From contig OX335653.1 in NCBI GenBank assembly GCA_946894095.1, positions 3,105,001 to 3,169,000 of the forward strand: 64,000 nucleotides of DNA, given 5' to 3'. Shown here piece by piece: positions 51,491 through 62,466 of this stretch (the first letter of the stretch is position 1; each line of letters starts with the position of its first letter). The notes below the pieces were generated by a model. The model searched no databases and was not told the DNA's origin. It saw only the letters and a list, made by a program, of their open reading frames with translations. The DNA is from Incurvaria masculella (taxonomy: Eukaryota > Arthropoda > Insecta > Lepidoptera > Incurvariidae). Made by a program: the position numbers and the translations under genes.

Positions 51491-53914
51491 TGTTTATTTA
51501 TACTTTGAATTTTCGATAATTTCACAGTCAGAGATAACCTGGGTAAAAGGAAAGAGTTATTCATCGGAATATTATCAACCTTTAACAGTTGATGCAATTA
51601 TCAGCAAAATGTTTTTTGTGATGGTTAGGTTAGGTTAGGTTAGGTTGCTGTACATATGGCATTTACAGCATTGCACACCGGAAAACTGTAAGTTTTCAAA
51701 ACATTGTGATGGTTAATGTTGTATTGTCATTTACATTATGGGCGTTAAGCTGTCTAAAAAAAAAAACTTGTTTATGTGTGAGGATAAAGATGATGAGGGG
51801 TGTGTTAAATGAGGCGATAAGGAGTGAAGAATGGATACATGAGTATTACATATGTCTAACAAGAGATAACATCTCAACAAACATATTTTAATGATTGGGC
51901 TTCCGGCAAGAGAACAAAACACAAAGCCATTTTTACAGGAGTGTATTTAAGTATTATAATAGGGTAGGAAAACTTAAAGAACAATTACATAATTCATTTT
52001 TTAATACATATATAAGTGTACAACTACAAAAAGGAGACTTAAAACAACAATGTCATGCGTGAAATTAATTTGTACTATTTGTACATGCTACACAATAACT
52101 GCGACCCTGCAGAGACATATACTGCAGTGTGAGCATGAGAATTTGCAACTGCGATAGTCAGTGAGCATGGAATGACGAGAGTAGCAATCGAAACTAATGA
52201 GTATGGCGGCAGCGTAGTGACTGAGATATTAGCCTAACACACCAAGCCCATTCGACGCCAGTGGCGCGCGTGCGGGTATCATAGAGGTAACAAGATTTAG
52301 CGGAACTAATATTTGAAAATTATGTATCTTTGCCTTTTTTTCGCTGCCCAAACAGACCTTCGGCATCCGATAGCGATGGGCGATTGCGAATAATAACAAT
52401 CGAATTATTCGATTGTTCCCGTTAATCGATTCATTCGAATGCAAATCTACATTCGATTGTTGCACAGTGCTACAGCGGAACAGAGGCGGAACCAAATAAT
52501 ATAAAAACCTCCGGCGCAACCGCGCGATTGACGCGAGCGAACGTGTACAACTGACGAGCAGCGAATACGCGACCACAGAATGCGGGCGCTGACAACTGGG
52601 ACTAAAAGTTCAGATTCTACAAGTTAATTTTGTATGGAGTAAATTATCGGTTGCATTCCTCAACTCATTCGATTCGTATTATGCTCACACTGCTGAACTA
52701 CACATACATGTTACATGTAAAAATATTGCAAGAACCTTGTTTACAGTATAAAGTGCATGGATTAAAATAACCGCATACCCACCATATTGAAGTGAATTTA
52801 TACCAAAAGAGCAAGGCTATAAAGATTCAATTCATTATAACAAATTGGCGAACGTGACAAGAACCAAAGCTTGGGTTTTGAAAGGTTTGTACTAAGCTTG
52901 CTTTGTGATAATTCCCCTTCAGGCGATTACTTAGACCTTTGTCATTCGTCTCACTCTATCCAAAGTGATGTGGAATCAAAGTAAGTAACAAATAATTGAG
53001 CGAGAAGTCGACGGTAGCGTTGCAAATTTAAATGTATTTGTGACACAGCATTTGCCATGTAAAATTTATCGTGAATAAATCTTCACTCATCGAGGAAGGA
53101 AATGTAAGCATCCAGTGTTCTTTGAATTGTCTGCCTTTGTCTGGCATGATACAGTCGGACTTCCGAACTAAATACATTGCTTACAATAAAGGTGGCTTTG
53201 TACTATAATATAACAATGGAAAAGCTGTATATGGAATCATAGAGACACGGTGCAGCAAATCAGAAGTGTTCTTTTAATTTCGTGAACACAATCTATGTTG
53301 CAACCAGGACATGAAGAAATAATTTACATCTCGACTGAACCCTTGTTAACAATAAAATTGACCTCACTATTCGCACGAACACACACAATGGAACGTATTT
53401 ACATCTCAAATTAAAACCATTTTACAAAAAAAAAAATGGTTAAGGCCCTGGTACTAGCCAAATCGCAAATTTAGACGAGGCACCCCAAGTTAACTAACTA
53501 AGTCTGACGATTCTAAGTGTCATTCTTACAATATATGATTCCTTGTCTAGGAATCAACCTATTTTCGTTAATGTATATTTCCTTTTTCTATACAAAATAC
53601 ATTGCGGAAACGGTGTCTATTTCCGAACTTTTTTGACTAAATGTAGAAATCTAAAAGCAAATGGAATTTTTTGTTTATGCATCTATGCTATTTTTGCTTA
53701 TATCTAGAAATCGAATTACTTTCAGATTTCTAATAAGAAAAATCAACTTTTTTATTTTTATTATTATTTAAATAAATGATGGAATCAAAAAATATTAACA
53801 ATCCATTATCAGTCTGGAGTTCTATTTGGATTTGCTGAAGCGTTTCACTACATATTATTACATTTGTTAAAAAGTGCATTTGTATGGCGCGAGTAGTTGG
53901 CTAGTCCTAGCGCC
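51491..53914. other. Intergenic, mostly unrecognised
   Basis: Holds a short TTAGG array (51624-51646). At about 52370-52460 there is a dense cluster of ATCGATT/ATTCGAT words next to a GC-rich patch (52490-52600), which could be a decayed hAT-like element or a promoter; no exon is visible. Confidence 0.35.
51624..51646 (+). repeat. Interstitial TTAGG repeat
   Basis: Four to five TTAGG units, the insect telomere motif. Similar short runs occur at 1544-1560, 21722-21737, 54800-54815 and 57958-57981. Confidence 0.8.
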
Positions 53915-54290
53915 TTAAGGTCGGCCCGTAAGCATCATAAAATTTCGCCTCCCATACAAACGTAGTTTACTAATAATTTGAAAACCACTATTCCAACATA
54001 CTTGATATTTGGTATCTAATATTAGGCTACAAATATCTGTGTCTGCATGCCTTTGTTTTTTCGGTAAATGTATTCTGGGTCAAACCACAGAGAAAACAAA
54101 ATTCGTATGAAGATTTTCTTTTTGGTTTCATTTCATTCGGTTTGGATTTTTCAAAAAAACAAAAGCATGCAGACACAGATATTTGTTACCTGATATTATA
54201 TATTAAATATCAATTCAATTGGAATAGCGGTTTCCAAATGATTAGTAAACTACGTTTGTATGGGGAGCATAGCTTACGGGCCGTTCTTAA
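53915..54290. mobile_element. Long foldback element, TTAA-bounded family, copy 2
   Basis: Intact TTAA at both ends (53915-53918 and 54287-54290). Same arms as copy 1 and nearly identical over the whole 376 bp, implying recent mobility of a hairpin-forming non-autonomous element. Confidence 0.82.
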
Positions 54291-55026
54291 GGATCCAAGT
54301 TGGTTACATTTCAGAAATCCATAAATCAGATGGTAGTTACATAAATCCACATTATTACTAGGTCACTATGTGTTGAAAACTCTCCCATGGAAAATTGTTA
54401 TCATCTTAAATACCTATAAATCTCATCAGTACATAAATCTGTAAAAATATTCTGTATTTAATCAAACTCAGACACAAATGAGGAAGATGACACCATCTCG
54501 AATTTAACCTATGAATGAAACCTATACGCTGGAAATAGAGACAAATTCGAAATCGTATTATGTCATAACGACATCAACCATAGAGTATAAGAGACTTAGG
54601 AATTCGCTCTCTTTCCACATATTTTGTATACATTTGATCGTCAATGTACGTACAGGAGCCCTCCACAGTTAATTAGATCATATCATAATCATGAATTACT
54701 AGCAGCACTCCAAGAATGGGAAAAGGGACAATATAAGGCTGTTTTTTTTGTAACTCATGACAAACTTTTGATCAACAAAATATTATCAAAATTTTTGTAG
54801 GTTAGGTTAGGTTACAGCGAGATTAAATAACAAAGATCTAAACTTTTCCATTTATAGTAGTAAATTTTTGTGGCTTAATATTCTCAAAGACACACAATAG
54901 CGAAGATCTAGGTAATATACCATGTTAAAACGAGGGTGCACTCACTCGATCAGACATTACGGAACTTATCGACACCTCCGAACCCCGCAGAGTCCACCAT
55001 GTCCACAACGGCCCACGCCCTCGCGT
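54291..55026. other. Intergenic / 3' flank of FKBP gene
   Basis: AT-rich with a short GGTTA repeat at about 54800-54815. The FKBP gene's 3' untranslated region must lie here; no clear poly(A) signal on the minus strand was found. Confidence 0.4.
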
Positions 55027-55209
55027 TCACATGTTCTTGAACTGGCCGTCCTTGTCCAGCATGAGTATGTTGGGGTTCTCCTTCTCGAAGTCGGTGGGCG
55101 CGCGGTTGCGGTGCGCGTCCGTCCACTCGCGCTCGCCGCTGCACGCGCCCCACTCGCCTAGCGCCTCGCCCATCACGTCGGGGAACGCTTTAGCTGCTAG
55201 CCGCTCCTT
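55027..55209 (-). CDS. FKBP52/59-like, last exon
   Basis: Acceptor 'cttttcttctgcgcag' on the minus strand; encodes 'KERLAAKAFPDVMGEALGEW', 'WTDAHRNRAPTDFEKENPN' and 'LDKDGQFKNM', stop TGA. Confidence 0.83.
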   Translation of the reverse strand, partial: KERLAAKAFPDVMGEALGEWGACSGEREWTDAHRNRAPTDFEKENPNILMLDKDGQFKNM

Positions 55210-58200
55210 CTGCGCAGAAGAAAAGAAAATCTAAATTTAGAATTTAACGTACGTACATACGCACTTCAGAAAGTTTTTTTTTTTGTTAAGCGCGGCATAT
55301 ACCATGCGCTAGGACCTCGTAAGGTACCCGAAATGGCCATGGGATTTCGAACTTACTGGGGGGCTTCGAAAATCATGCCGGCCGGCCAGGTGCTTCTTCA
55401 CACCATGTTTAGTACATACGCACTTCAAAAAGTATTTTTTTATGTTAAGCGCGGCATATAAGGCTCTTTACACCAGATTCTTATTGATCATTAGTTCATT
55501 TTGTCGGAATACATTTTTCAGAAATCAGTTAAATTTATAATAAGTTTAGGTTTTCGTTATGTTACTATGTGATCAGGTCACTGTAGTAGTTCATGACAGA
55601 AATAATAGTAATAAAACTAAACGTGCACATGTAACACAATTTTTATTTTTTCTTCTTGTTGCCACTGGAGTAGAGCAACGCTTCAAGGTCCTTGCTAGTG
55701 GTGACGCTTGGTTCGGGTCACCTCTTCCCCTAAAATATGGTTGAGAGAGGCGATGGCTGGACCCGGCGTGATGCTCGTGAACGGGTGCTGTTTGTGGGGA
55801 CTGGCCTGCTCCAATTGGCAACATGTTCTAGATGACTGACATGACTTTGCAGAATAAACCGATATATTTGTCATGAACTGTTGCATACGGTGTGAATGGT
55901 AGATTTTGTGAATTAATATTAATTTAATGTTTTGACATAAAGGGGTACCAATAACCCGTATTTCTGTAAGCAGTGGCAAACATATTTGTAAACTTAGACT
56001 AAGTGGACGTTGAAAAAAATCAGCGAAGTTTCTTGCCAGTTCTTCTTCGCCGTGAATGCTGAACTGGCTAATGATAAAATATGACAAATCCGAGTGCAGT
56101 GTGCTGCCTGTGGATGATGAATAAACAATAAACAAAAACAATATACCATGCGCTAGGACCTCGTACGGTGCCTTCGCCTCTTAAGGGGGCTTCGAAAATC
56201 ATGCCGGCCGGCCAGGTGCTTCTTCACACCAGGTTGTACTTTGGGAAAACAACTCAGAAGGGAGTTCATTCCATTGTTTTCCGACCCTATCGGTGGGTTC
56301 CTATTCTTTAATGTTAACTGTGAATTGGTGCAATTTATCCCTGTTCCGCGATGAGCGAAGGTAGAAATGGGAGGAGGGTACAGCGGTATGCACCTCCGAC
56401 GAGCATTCTCCATCGTAAAGACGATAGAATATAGAGAGTTTTTATAGATAACACAACACAAAATCCATTGTCTGATGTCTTGTCATCATTCAATCTGTCT
56501 GTTCACTGGTAATTTGAGAACCGCTTCTCTGATTTCAATGAGATTTGCATTGACGTGCAGTTTGTTTCTTCCCATCAATAGGCTGCTTAACACGCTAAAT
56601 TAAATGATGGCTGAGGCAATGACAGAAATAAATCCAAAACCCAACTGATTTGAATCGATTTAAAAGCGGAATATTATCTTCCTGATGTGTGAATCTTATA
56701 TCATTGTCTTGTCTTTTAACCATCATGTGAACACTCAAATGAAGGGGCTCATGTAGCGAGTGAGGAGCGAATGGCCGTTTACACGTGCAGTGAGCCCGCT
56801 TTTACGCCCGACAGATGCAGGCATGAGAGCGAGATAGAGCAACCGCTTCATGTGTCTTTTGTCAGACAACCCACTGTACCCCATTGCTGCAATGCTGCTA
56901 ACATTTTATAACCAGTAAACAATTTGAAACCACCGGAACCATTTCTGGCTCAAGAAAACTGAATATGCGATTTCAGAGTTCCTAACGGCGGAGAAATATC
57001 AATGTCATGCAATCAGTGTAAATCCTAGCTGATTTTATGAGCCTATTGCAATAATTTGAGAAATAGTAATATTTGGGGCCTAGCGCTCCTTGAATGGCAG
57101 GTTACTCTGCATGCCAAGAATGGTCGTTTTTATAACATTCATTATATGCGTATGAATAAATTCATCTTACAAACAACAAAGAGAAAAAGAGGTAATGCAT
57201 GCCAAAAGGTATCGAACCAACGTCTTCTAGGATGAGAAGAGCAGGCCCAAGCCGCTAGACCATGAAATCTCTCGAAACCTGTGACCTGATCGTGCATCGA
57301 TCTTTGGTCACAGAAATATGAAAAGGGACGCACCATGAATAGCGAAATCCCTGGTGATTTCGACATTGTTAATATAATGTGTAAAGAATATGTTTGGGTG
57401 TGGATGTGTGAGATGGATTTTTATGAGCATTTAGCCAAATCTATTAATTAAGTCAATAAGCTGAAATCAAAATTGTTATTACCAAACGTGAGGTTGTTAA
57501 AATGGGAGTATGCCCATATCGGAGCTTCTTGGAAACTGTCATCAATAATATAAGTGTTGCCAACCTGTTACCTCGCGGTCCTTGACGGCGAACTTCTCGA
57601 ACATGTTGGCGTACAGTTGCTTCTCCTTCTGCTTCTGTTGCTTGAGTGCCGCGCGGCACGCGGCCAGCTGCGCCGCCGCCGCCTGACGGTGGAGGAACAA
57701 GCGTACGATAAAGGGAGGTAGAATGCCAAAAAATCCTGACCAGAATCTGTCCCCTTAATAAAATAAATTAATCTGAAAAACTATTTTGCAAATAAAATAA
57801 TTGGGCAAAGCTCCAATGAATTGGACAGAAAATACGTTTTTTTTCCAGGTCATCTTGAAGGGTCGCCTTCATAAAGTCCAAAAAGCATAAGGTCCAAAAC
57901 CCAGAACATCCAAAAGTATGTATTTTTGCATATATTTATAAATGCAAATATTATAATCTAACCTAACCTAACCTAACCTAATTGAAAAAGTTCCATATTT
58001 ATTAGTGTTTTGGACGGTATGGGTTTTGGACCTTGTGCTTTTTGGACTTTATGATGCGTCCCCATCTTGAATCGTAAGTGCCTTCGATCGTGTGGGTGCA
58101 AACCCTGCATTTGTAAATCGACTTTCATAGCATAAGTTTAAGCAAACTACATAAGTCTGATATGTTCATTTTTAAAGGCATTCCTATATGACCAGTCCAG

Positions 58201-60737
58201 TAGTCGATCATAGATAAAAAGGGAGGAGATATGGCATCCAGGACCCGCTGTCTCCAATTTCTATAAACCACCAATCCAACTTAAGGTTGGATTGGGCATC
58301 AAATTACGCTCCTCATACAAACCTACTGTACTAATCATTTTAAAACCACTGTTCCAATTTATTTGATTTTGGTGTCTAATATCAGGCAACAAATATCTGT
58401 GTCTGCATGCTTTTGTTTTTTTGGTAAATGTGTCCTGGGTCAAACCAAAGAGAAAACAAAATGTGTTTGAAATTTTCTTTTTGCTTTCATTTGATTTGGT
58501 TTCGATTTTTCAAAAAACCAAACGCATGCAGATACGGATATGTGTTGCCTGATATTAGATATTAAATATCAATTCAATCGGTGACTGAGGTGATTCAACG
58601 AATGATTAGTAAACTACGTTTCTATGGGGAGCATAGCTTACGGGCCATTCTTAAATGTACATGCCACATGAAAACATAGTCGCGGACGTATTGCAGGGTT
58701 TGTGTGGGTTGGAACTGATTTGACGAACGCTATTACAGAGCACATTCGAGCGCGGGGTGATGTTTCGACCGTGTGGTATACGATGCACTGCGGGATCCCC
58801 CTACAATTATATGGTCATTTTGACCATATAGCGGAGATGCCGCATCGACCGCATGCCATTTCTCCTTCATTTCTTTTCAGTGATCTCAAATGGGACACAT
58901 ACTATCTTTCTCTTTTGTGAGGACATAAAAACACATATCTGTGGCATAATGGCTTCCCTGTGGATTTCATTACAACGGGAACTCGACCTTTAAGTAAATG
59001 CGACATTTTCTCTTTTGTGAGGACATTACAAAGACATGACTGCATCGTAATGGCTTCCCTGCGGATTTCACCGCAACGGGTGGGCTCACCTTATTGGCGG
59101 GCTCCGCTTCGAGCACCCGGCCGAAGTCGGCGGCGGCACGCTCCGCCTCGCCAAGCCCGAGCAGCGCCTGCCCGCGCCGGAACAGCGCCTTTACGTTGGC
59201 CGCGTCGAGCGCGAGCGCGCGCGCCGCCGCGTCGCGCGCCTCCACGTGGTGCGGCGGCGCCGCCTTCAGGTACGCCAGCGACAGGTTGAGGTGCGCCGAG
59301 AGCAGTGTCGGTGCGGCCTCCGGCGACTTCACGTCTGCGACCGACGAAAGAAGACTGAATAAATCCACAAAGCAAAATAAAAAATAGTGACAAAAATTAT
59401 TACAAATCGTCGCACCCGGGACGTACAGTCGTATCTCATTTTTATTAAATTTTCAGTAGAGTTGAAAAAGTGATAGTTTCTCTGTTTTCTTTCATATTTT
59501 AGTGAATGATGCTGTAAAAAAATAACCTGGTAAGGAGCTTTGCTAAGGGTTTAAACATAAATAATAGAGCAAAATAAATTAATATATGTATTCTATATAT
59601 CTATATAAAAGCTATAATATGTCCCGAGTGCGACAAAATGATCTAACAAAAAAATATTATAATAAAAAAGTCCTTAATAAATAAAATATCATAGATATGA
59701 ACACATCTGCCAATAGCTGCCTTTTCATAATTAAATAAATGAACTTCTTTATTTGATTTCAATCTGTAGGTAATCGTTTCGAAGAAACTCATCCGAGAGT
59801 TTCTTCTTGTTGGAATGCATGTGTTAGCAATGACATTTTGAATGAATTTGTAACAACATGCGGTGTGTTTGACTAATGTCATGACGGTGAGTGCAGTATT
59901 AGCCATCAATGTCCAGTCACTTTGTCAGCCTCAGTGGCCCAGTGGCGCGACACTTCGGCGATCGCTCTCCGAAGTTAAGCAACGCTGGGTCCGGTCTGGT
60001 CTTGGATGGGTGACCATTAGACCGTTGAGAGAGGCTGGCCGTGGTTCGGATTCCACGTTAAACTGTAGGTCCCCTTCCTTACTTACTAGGTGGTAGGGTT
60101 AATCCCGCCCGGGTTGGTACCATCGCATTGAATGAACGATGGTCGAAGCGGCAATGAAAATTGTCCGTGTTTTCCATCCAGTTCAATGTAGCCGAGCAAT
60201 ATAAGGAAGGTACTGGCATGGCACCTAGTTCCCATGTGGTGTGTTGGGCTAATACCATGACAGAAGGTGTGTATTAGCCATCATGTCCAGTCACATAAAA
60301 AAAAAAACATAAGAAAAAAAAAACCTTATAAAACCGCTAACCTTCCAACAAATTGACCACACGCTTGTACATCTTGATGGCGAGCGGGTACTTCTGCGCC
60401 TTGAAGTACTCCGTCCCCTTCTCCTTGAACACCTTCGCCTGCTCCACCTTCTCGCCGTCGTCCATCGACCACGACTCCTTGGCCTTCTCGAAGCTGCTCA
60501 GCGTCACCGTGTACTCGACGACGGCGTTCGGCGGGACGCCGAGCTGCGCGTTGCCCTCCGACTTGAACGCGTACTTCGGCTGCAGGATCAGCCGGGACCT
60601 CTCGCCCTTGAGGAACTTCTCGAGCGCCCGCTCGACGCCCTCGCAGACGTTCACCTCGGCGCCCTCGCCGAGGGTGAAGGTCACCGTTCTCGCGTCGAAC
60701 ACCTTCGTGTCGTCGGACAGGCGGCCCTCCAGCTCGA
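55027..60737 (-). CDS. FKBP52/FKBP59-type immunophilin, C-terminal half
   Basis: Four exons on the minus strand: 60737-60342, 59334-59090, 57682-57572 and 55209-55027 (TGA). Phases agree throughout. The first covers most of a second FKBP-like fold ('VTFTLGEGAEVNVCEGVERA', 'LILQPKYAFKSEGNAQLGVP', 'VEYTVTLSSFEKAKESW') and the first TPR helices ('KVFKEKGTEYFKAQKYPLAI'). The second carries TPR2-3 ('LNLSLAYLKA', 'NVKALFRRGQALLGLGEAER'). The third is a basic helix ('KQQKQKEKQLYANMFEKFA'). The last is a tail ending 'LDKDGQFKNM'. Family members are Hsp90 co-chaperones that bind the Hsp90 C-terminus through TPRs. The N-terminal peptidyl-prolyl isomerase domain is not in the window; an LTR retroelement occupies the intron upstream. 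Drosophila FKBP59 is the likely orthologue. Confidence 0.87.
55262..55460 (-). pseudogene. LINE 3'-end fragment, partly duplicated
   Basis: 'aagcgcggcatataccatgc', 'gccggccaggtgcttcttca' in minus orientation. The start of the unit ('gtacatacgcacttca' plus T-run plus 'gttaagcgcggcatat') appears twice, 164 bp apart, indicating a tandem or nested duplication. Confidence 0.6.
56150..56465 (-). pseudogene. LINE 3'-end fragment
   Basis: The minus strand reads 'VFTMENARRRCIPLYPPPIS', 'TFAHRGTGINCTNS' and 'GVKKHLAGRHDFRSP', the same LINE tail as at 51200-51490. It lies in the last intron of the FKBP gene. Confidence 0.68.
56466..57571. other. FKBP intron, nothing recognised
   Basis: AT-rich intron; a stretch near 57190-57300 ('gccgctagaccatgaaat') is faintly tRNA-like and may be a SINE head remnant, but no element could be delimited. 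Confidence 0.35.
57572..57682 (-). CDS. FKBP52/59-like, penultimate exon
   Basis: Acceptor 'ctccaccgtcag', donor 'GCGAG|gtaaca' on the minus strand. 37 codons: an Ala run, then 'CRAALKQQKQKEKQLYANMF' and 'EKFAVKDRE', the calmodulin-binding-like helix after the TPR. Confidence 0.83.
57871..58052. repeat. Hairpin MITE with CCTAA-repeat core (copy 2)
   Basis: Arms 'ataaagtccaaaaagcataa', 'ggtccaaaaccca' and the inverse 'tgggttttggacc', 'ttgtgctttttggactttat'; four CCTAA units in the centre (57958-57981). The flanking 'atgatgcgtcccc' also follows copy 1 at 1440-1640. Confidence 0.75.
58281..58653. mobile_element. Long foldback element, TTAA-bounded family, copy 3 (older)
   Basis: TTAA at both ends; arms as in copies 1 and 2 but diverged, with an extra segment 'ggtgactgaggtgattcaac' in the right half. 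Confidence 0.7.
58654..59089. other. FKBP intron with a local direct repeat
   Basis: 'ttctcttttgtgaggacat' and 'aatggcttccctg.ggatttca' each occur twice about 96 bp apart (58911-58975 and 59011-59072), a short tandem duplication right up to the exon donor. Confidence 0.55.
59090..59334 (-). CDS. FKBP52/59-like, TPR exon
   Basis: Acceptor 'gtcggtcgcag', donor 'AATAAG|gtgagc' on the minus strand. Encodes TPR helices ('AHLNLSLAYLKAAPPHHVEA', 'ALDAANVKALFRRGQALLGL'); Lys/Arg positions of the carboxylate clamp fit the family. Extremely GC-rich. Confidence 0.87.
59790..59922 (+). repeat. SINE tail fragment, interrupted by the next SINE
   Basis: 'cggtgtgtttgactaatgtc', 'atgacggtgagtgcagtatt', 'agccatcaatgtccagtcac': the end of a plus-oriented SINE into whose tail the 5S-headed copy is joined. 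Confidence 0.65.
59923..60307 (+). repeat. SINE with 5S-rRNA-derived head, full length
   Basis: Nearly identical to 10509-10893 along its length. The head 'ctctccgaagttaagcaacg' and 'ttggatgggtgaccattaga' is 5S-like; the body, tail 'catcatgtccagtcacat' and A-run are complete. It ends 35 bp from the FKBP exon donor at 60342. Confidence 0.9.
60342..60737 (-). CDS. FKBP52/59-like, first exon in window
   Basis: Acceptor 'catacaatttcag', donor 'GGAAG|gttagc' on the minus strand. 396 bp; begins inside the second FKBP fold ('ELEGRLSDDTKVFDARTVTF') and ends in the first TPR ('AIKMYKRVVNLLE'). Codon ends are almost all G or C. Confidence 0.87.
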
Positions 60738-60784
60738 CTGAAATTGTATGCGTACTGTTTATTGTCCAATGAACTCAACTTTAG

Positions 60785-61015
60785 ATGCGCTCTTCTTACA
60801 ACTCTTCTTACAAGTCTACCAAGCTACAAGATATGTTCACCCTTGCTAATACTAAAATTCTGGGAGGGCACTCAAAAAAGGTGTATCACAATCGGTCGAA
60901 GCAGAACCCTCGACGACACTTTCTTGCCAACAGAGTAGTAGATCCTTGGAACAGTCTTCCAGTAAAGTTGTAAATGCTGTCTCGTAAATTCCTTCAAAAA
61001 TAAACTGGTCAATCA
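60785..61015 (+). pseudogene. CR1/L2-type LINE C-terminal fragment
   Basis: The plus strand reads 'GGHSKKVYHNRSKQNPRRHF' and 'LANRVVDPWNSLPVKL', the characteristic end of a CR1-like RT ('RGHS..K', 'FF..RVV..WN.LP'). Confidence 0.75.
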
Positions 61016-61089
61016 TATAAAACATGAAAAATATATATATGAAACAGCAGGGATACCATGGTCCTGGTCTGGAAGACTGTCTTGCCCCA

Positions 61090-61812
61090 GTGGTGGGTCA
61101 GGTGCGCCGTCACCATCGGGATCCTCCATATTCAATCTTATCGGTGGAAAATAATAAATGAATACGAGTGCACACAACCGTCCGTTTATTCGTTCAAATC
61201 CCGAATGCCACCACGAGGCCGGGTGTAACTGTGATCAAATTAATGTGTTTACGATAGTAATATTTACAGTTTAACCAAGTTTCGATAACAGAATTACAAA
61301 TAATTAAAGATAATTGGAATCATCAATTCCTATCACAATAGTTTTTGTGATCTATTAAAAGAAAGCAATCTATTTTTTAAGAGTAATTGTAAGATTCTGA
61401 ACACGTGATGTGAGAGAGGGAATGATTACTTAATTTGTTATTTAGAGCAAAAATAGAAGCGAATCGAGATGCTTAAATAAGTGTTATTAATTTAACACTT
61501 TATCATGGTCCAATTTCAATATCATTGCAGCTCATTAATAACATTTTAACTTAATAGTACGATTATCTAAGCGGAAGGCAGATTTCCCAATGCAGTTGCT
61601 GCCATCTCTTGTGGAGGCGAAGCGAACGTTCGTGAGAAGCCACAGTAGGTTTCTTTGAAGTTGTAATTTATACCACTAGGGGGCGCATTAGCGTTCAAAA
61701 ATTGGCGGCAAGGTCCAGGACGGATGTTTTGCGGCGACACGGCCATTCTGATCGGCGGTGCGCGCTCTGCACCTGACGTCTTTTTACCCTTTTGCTTGTT
61801 GTGTACTCGACA
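61090..61812 (-). repeat. Probable LTR of the Ty3/gypsy-type element
   Basis: On the minus strand, downstream of pol, a segment begins 'TGTCGAGTACACAAC' and runs about 700 bp to a region with AATAAA ('aacgaataaacgg') and 'cactcgtattcatttatta'. This fits an LTR (TG start, poly(A) signal in R). The 3' border and target duplication are not fixed, because the partner LTR is outside the window. Confidence 0.55.
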
Positions 61813-62017
61813 CCTGAAATTGTGGAATGTTTTTAGTAGGCGATATTTTCACTAGCCTCCACGGCTAGTGAGACGCATATAACTAGGTATTCGTTGTTGT
61901 GAATGGAACGGATCAAAGTTCAGTAAAATAATTTTTAGAGCGAAATATTCAGTGTCTGATTTAAGTCCAACTACATAGAGTGTTGAAATAAAACCTTGTT
62001 TGTTCTCACGTGACGGT

Positions 62018-62440
62018 AGTGCTCTGTGGCTTGCACAGAGTCTTTGATTTGATGGAAAAAGGAATCGGATCAGGAACACCGCTCTGTGGCTTGCACAAAG
62101 TCTTTGACTTGATGGAAAATAAGGTTACAGGTGTTTGGGACCATTGCTCCGTGTCTCGGAAGGCCGCGAAGTCTTTGACTTGATGGAAAAAAGGAGCCGG
62201 GTTCTGGGCGGTATTGTACGCCGTGGGCCCAGCGGGATAACATGAGACTATTTTTATCACCTCCACGTTGATAAAAATAATACATTGTAGATTTCAGTGG
62301 TTAACCTCCACGGTTACCATCATATTTTTTTTTTTCATGAGACTATTTTTATCACCTCCACATCGATAAAAATAATACATGGCTTTAATACGTGACTTTC
62401 AATGGTAAACCTCCACGGTGACCTTTTTTTTTTTTTATTG
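62018..62440 (-). repeat. Tandem repeats in the non-coding 3' part of the retroelement
   Basis: 'ctctgtggcttgcacagagt' plus 'ctttgatttgatggaaaa' occurs in three versions about 62-90 bp apart (62020-62190). Nearer the pol stop, 'atgagactatttttatcacc' plus 'tccac' plus 'ataaaaataatacat' occurs twice (62242-62285 and 62337-62382). These lie between pol and the LTR. Confidence 0.7.
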
Positions 62441-62466
62441 AACTGTTGAGTATTAATAAGTCTGTT

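Noticed and set aside
51624..51646. Telomere end or fusion point
   Set aside because: Only four to five TTAGG units in the interior of ordinary sequence; several equally short runs occur elsewhere in the window.
52370..52600. hAT-like element or promoter
   Set aside because: ATCGATT-type words and a GC-rich patch are present, but no terminal repeats or 8-bp duplication could be found. Kept only as a note.
58960..59393. Arg/Ala-rich frames on both strands over the FKBP TPR exon
   Set aside because: Shadows of a very GC-rich exon; only the minus-strand frame with TPR motifs and splice sites is real.
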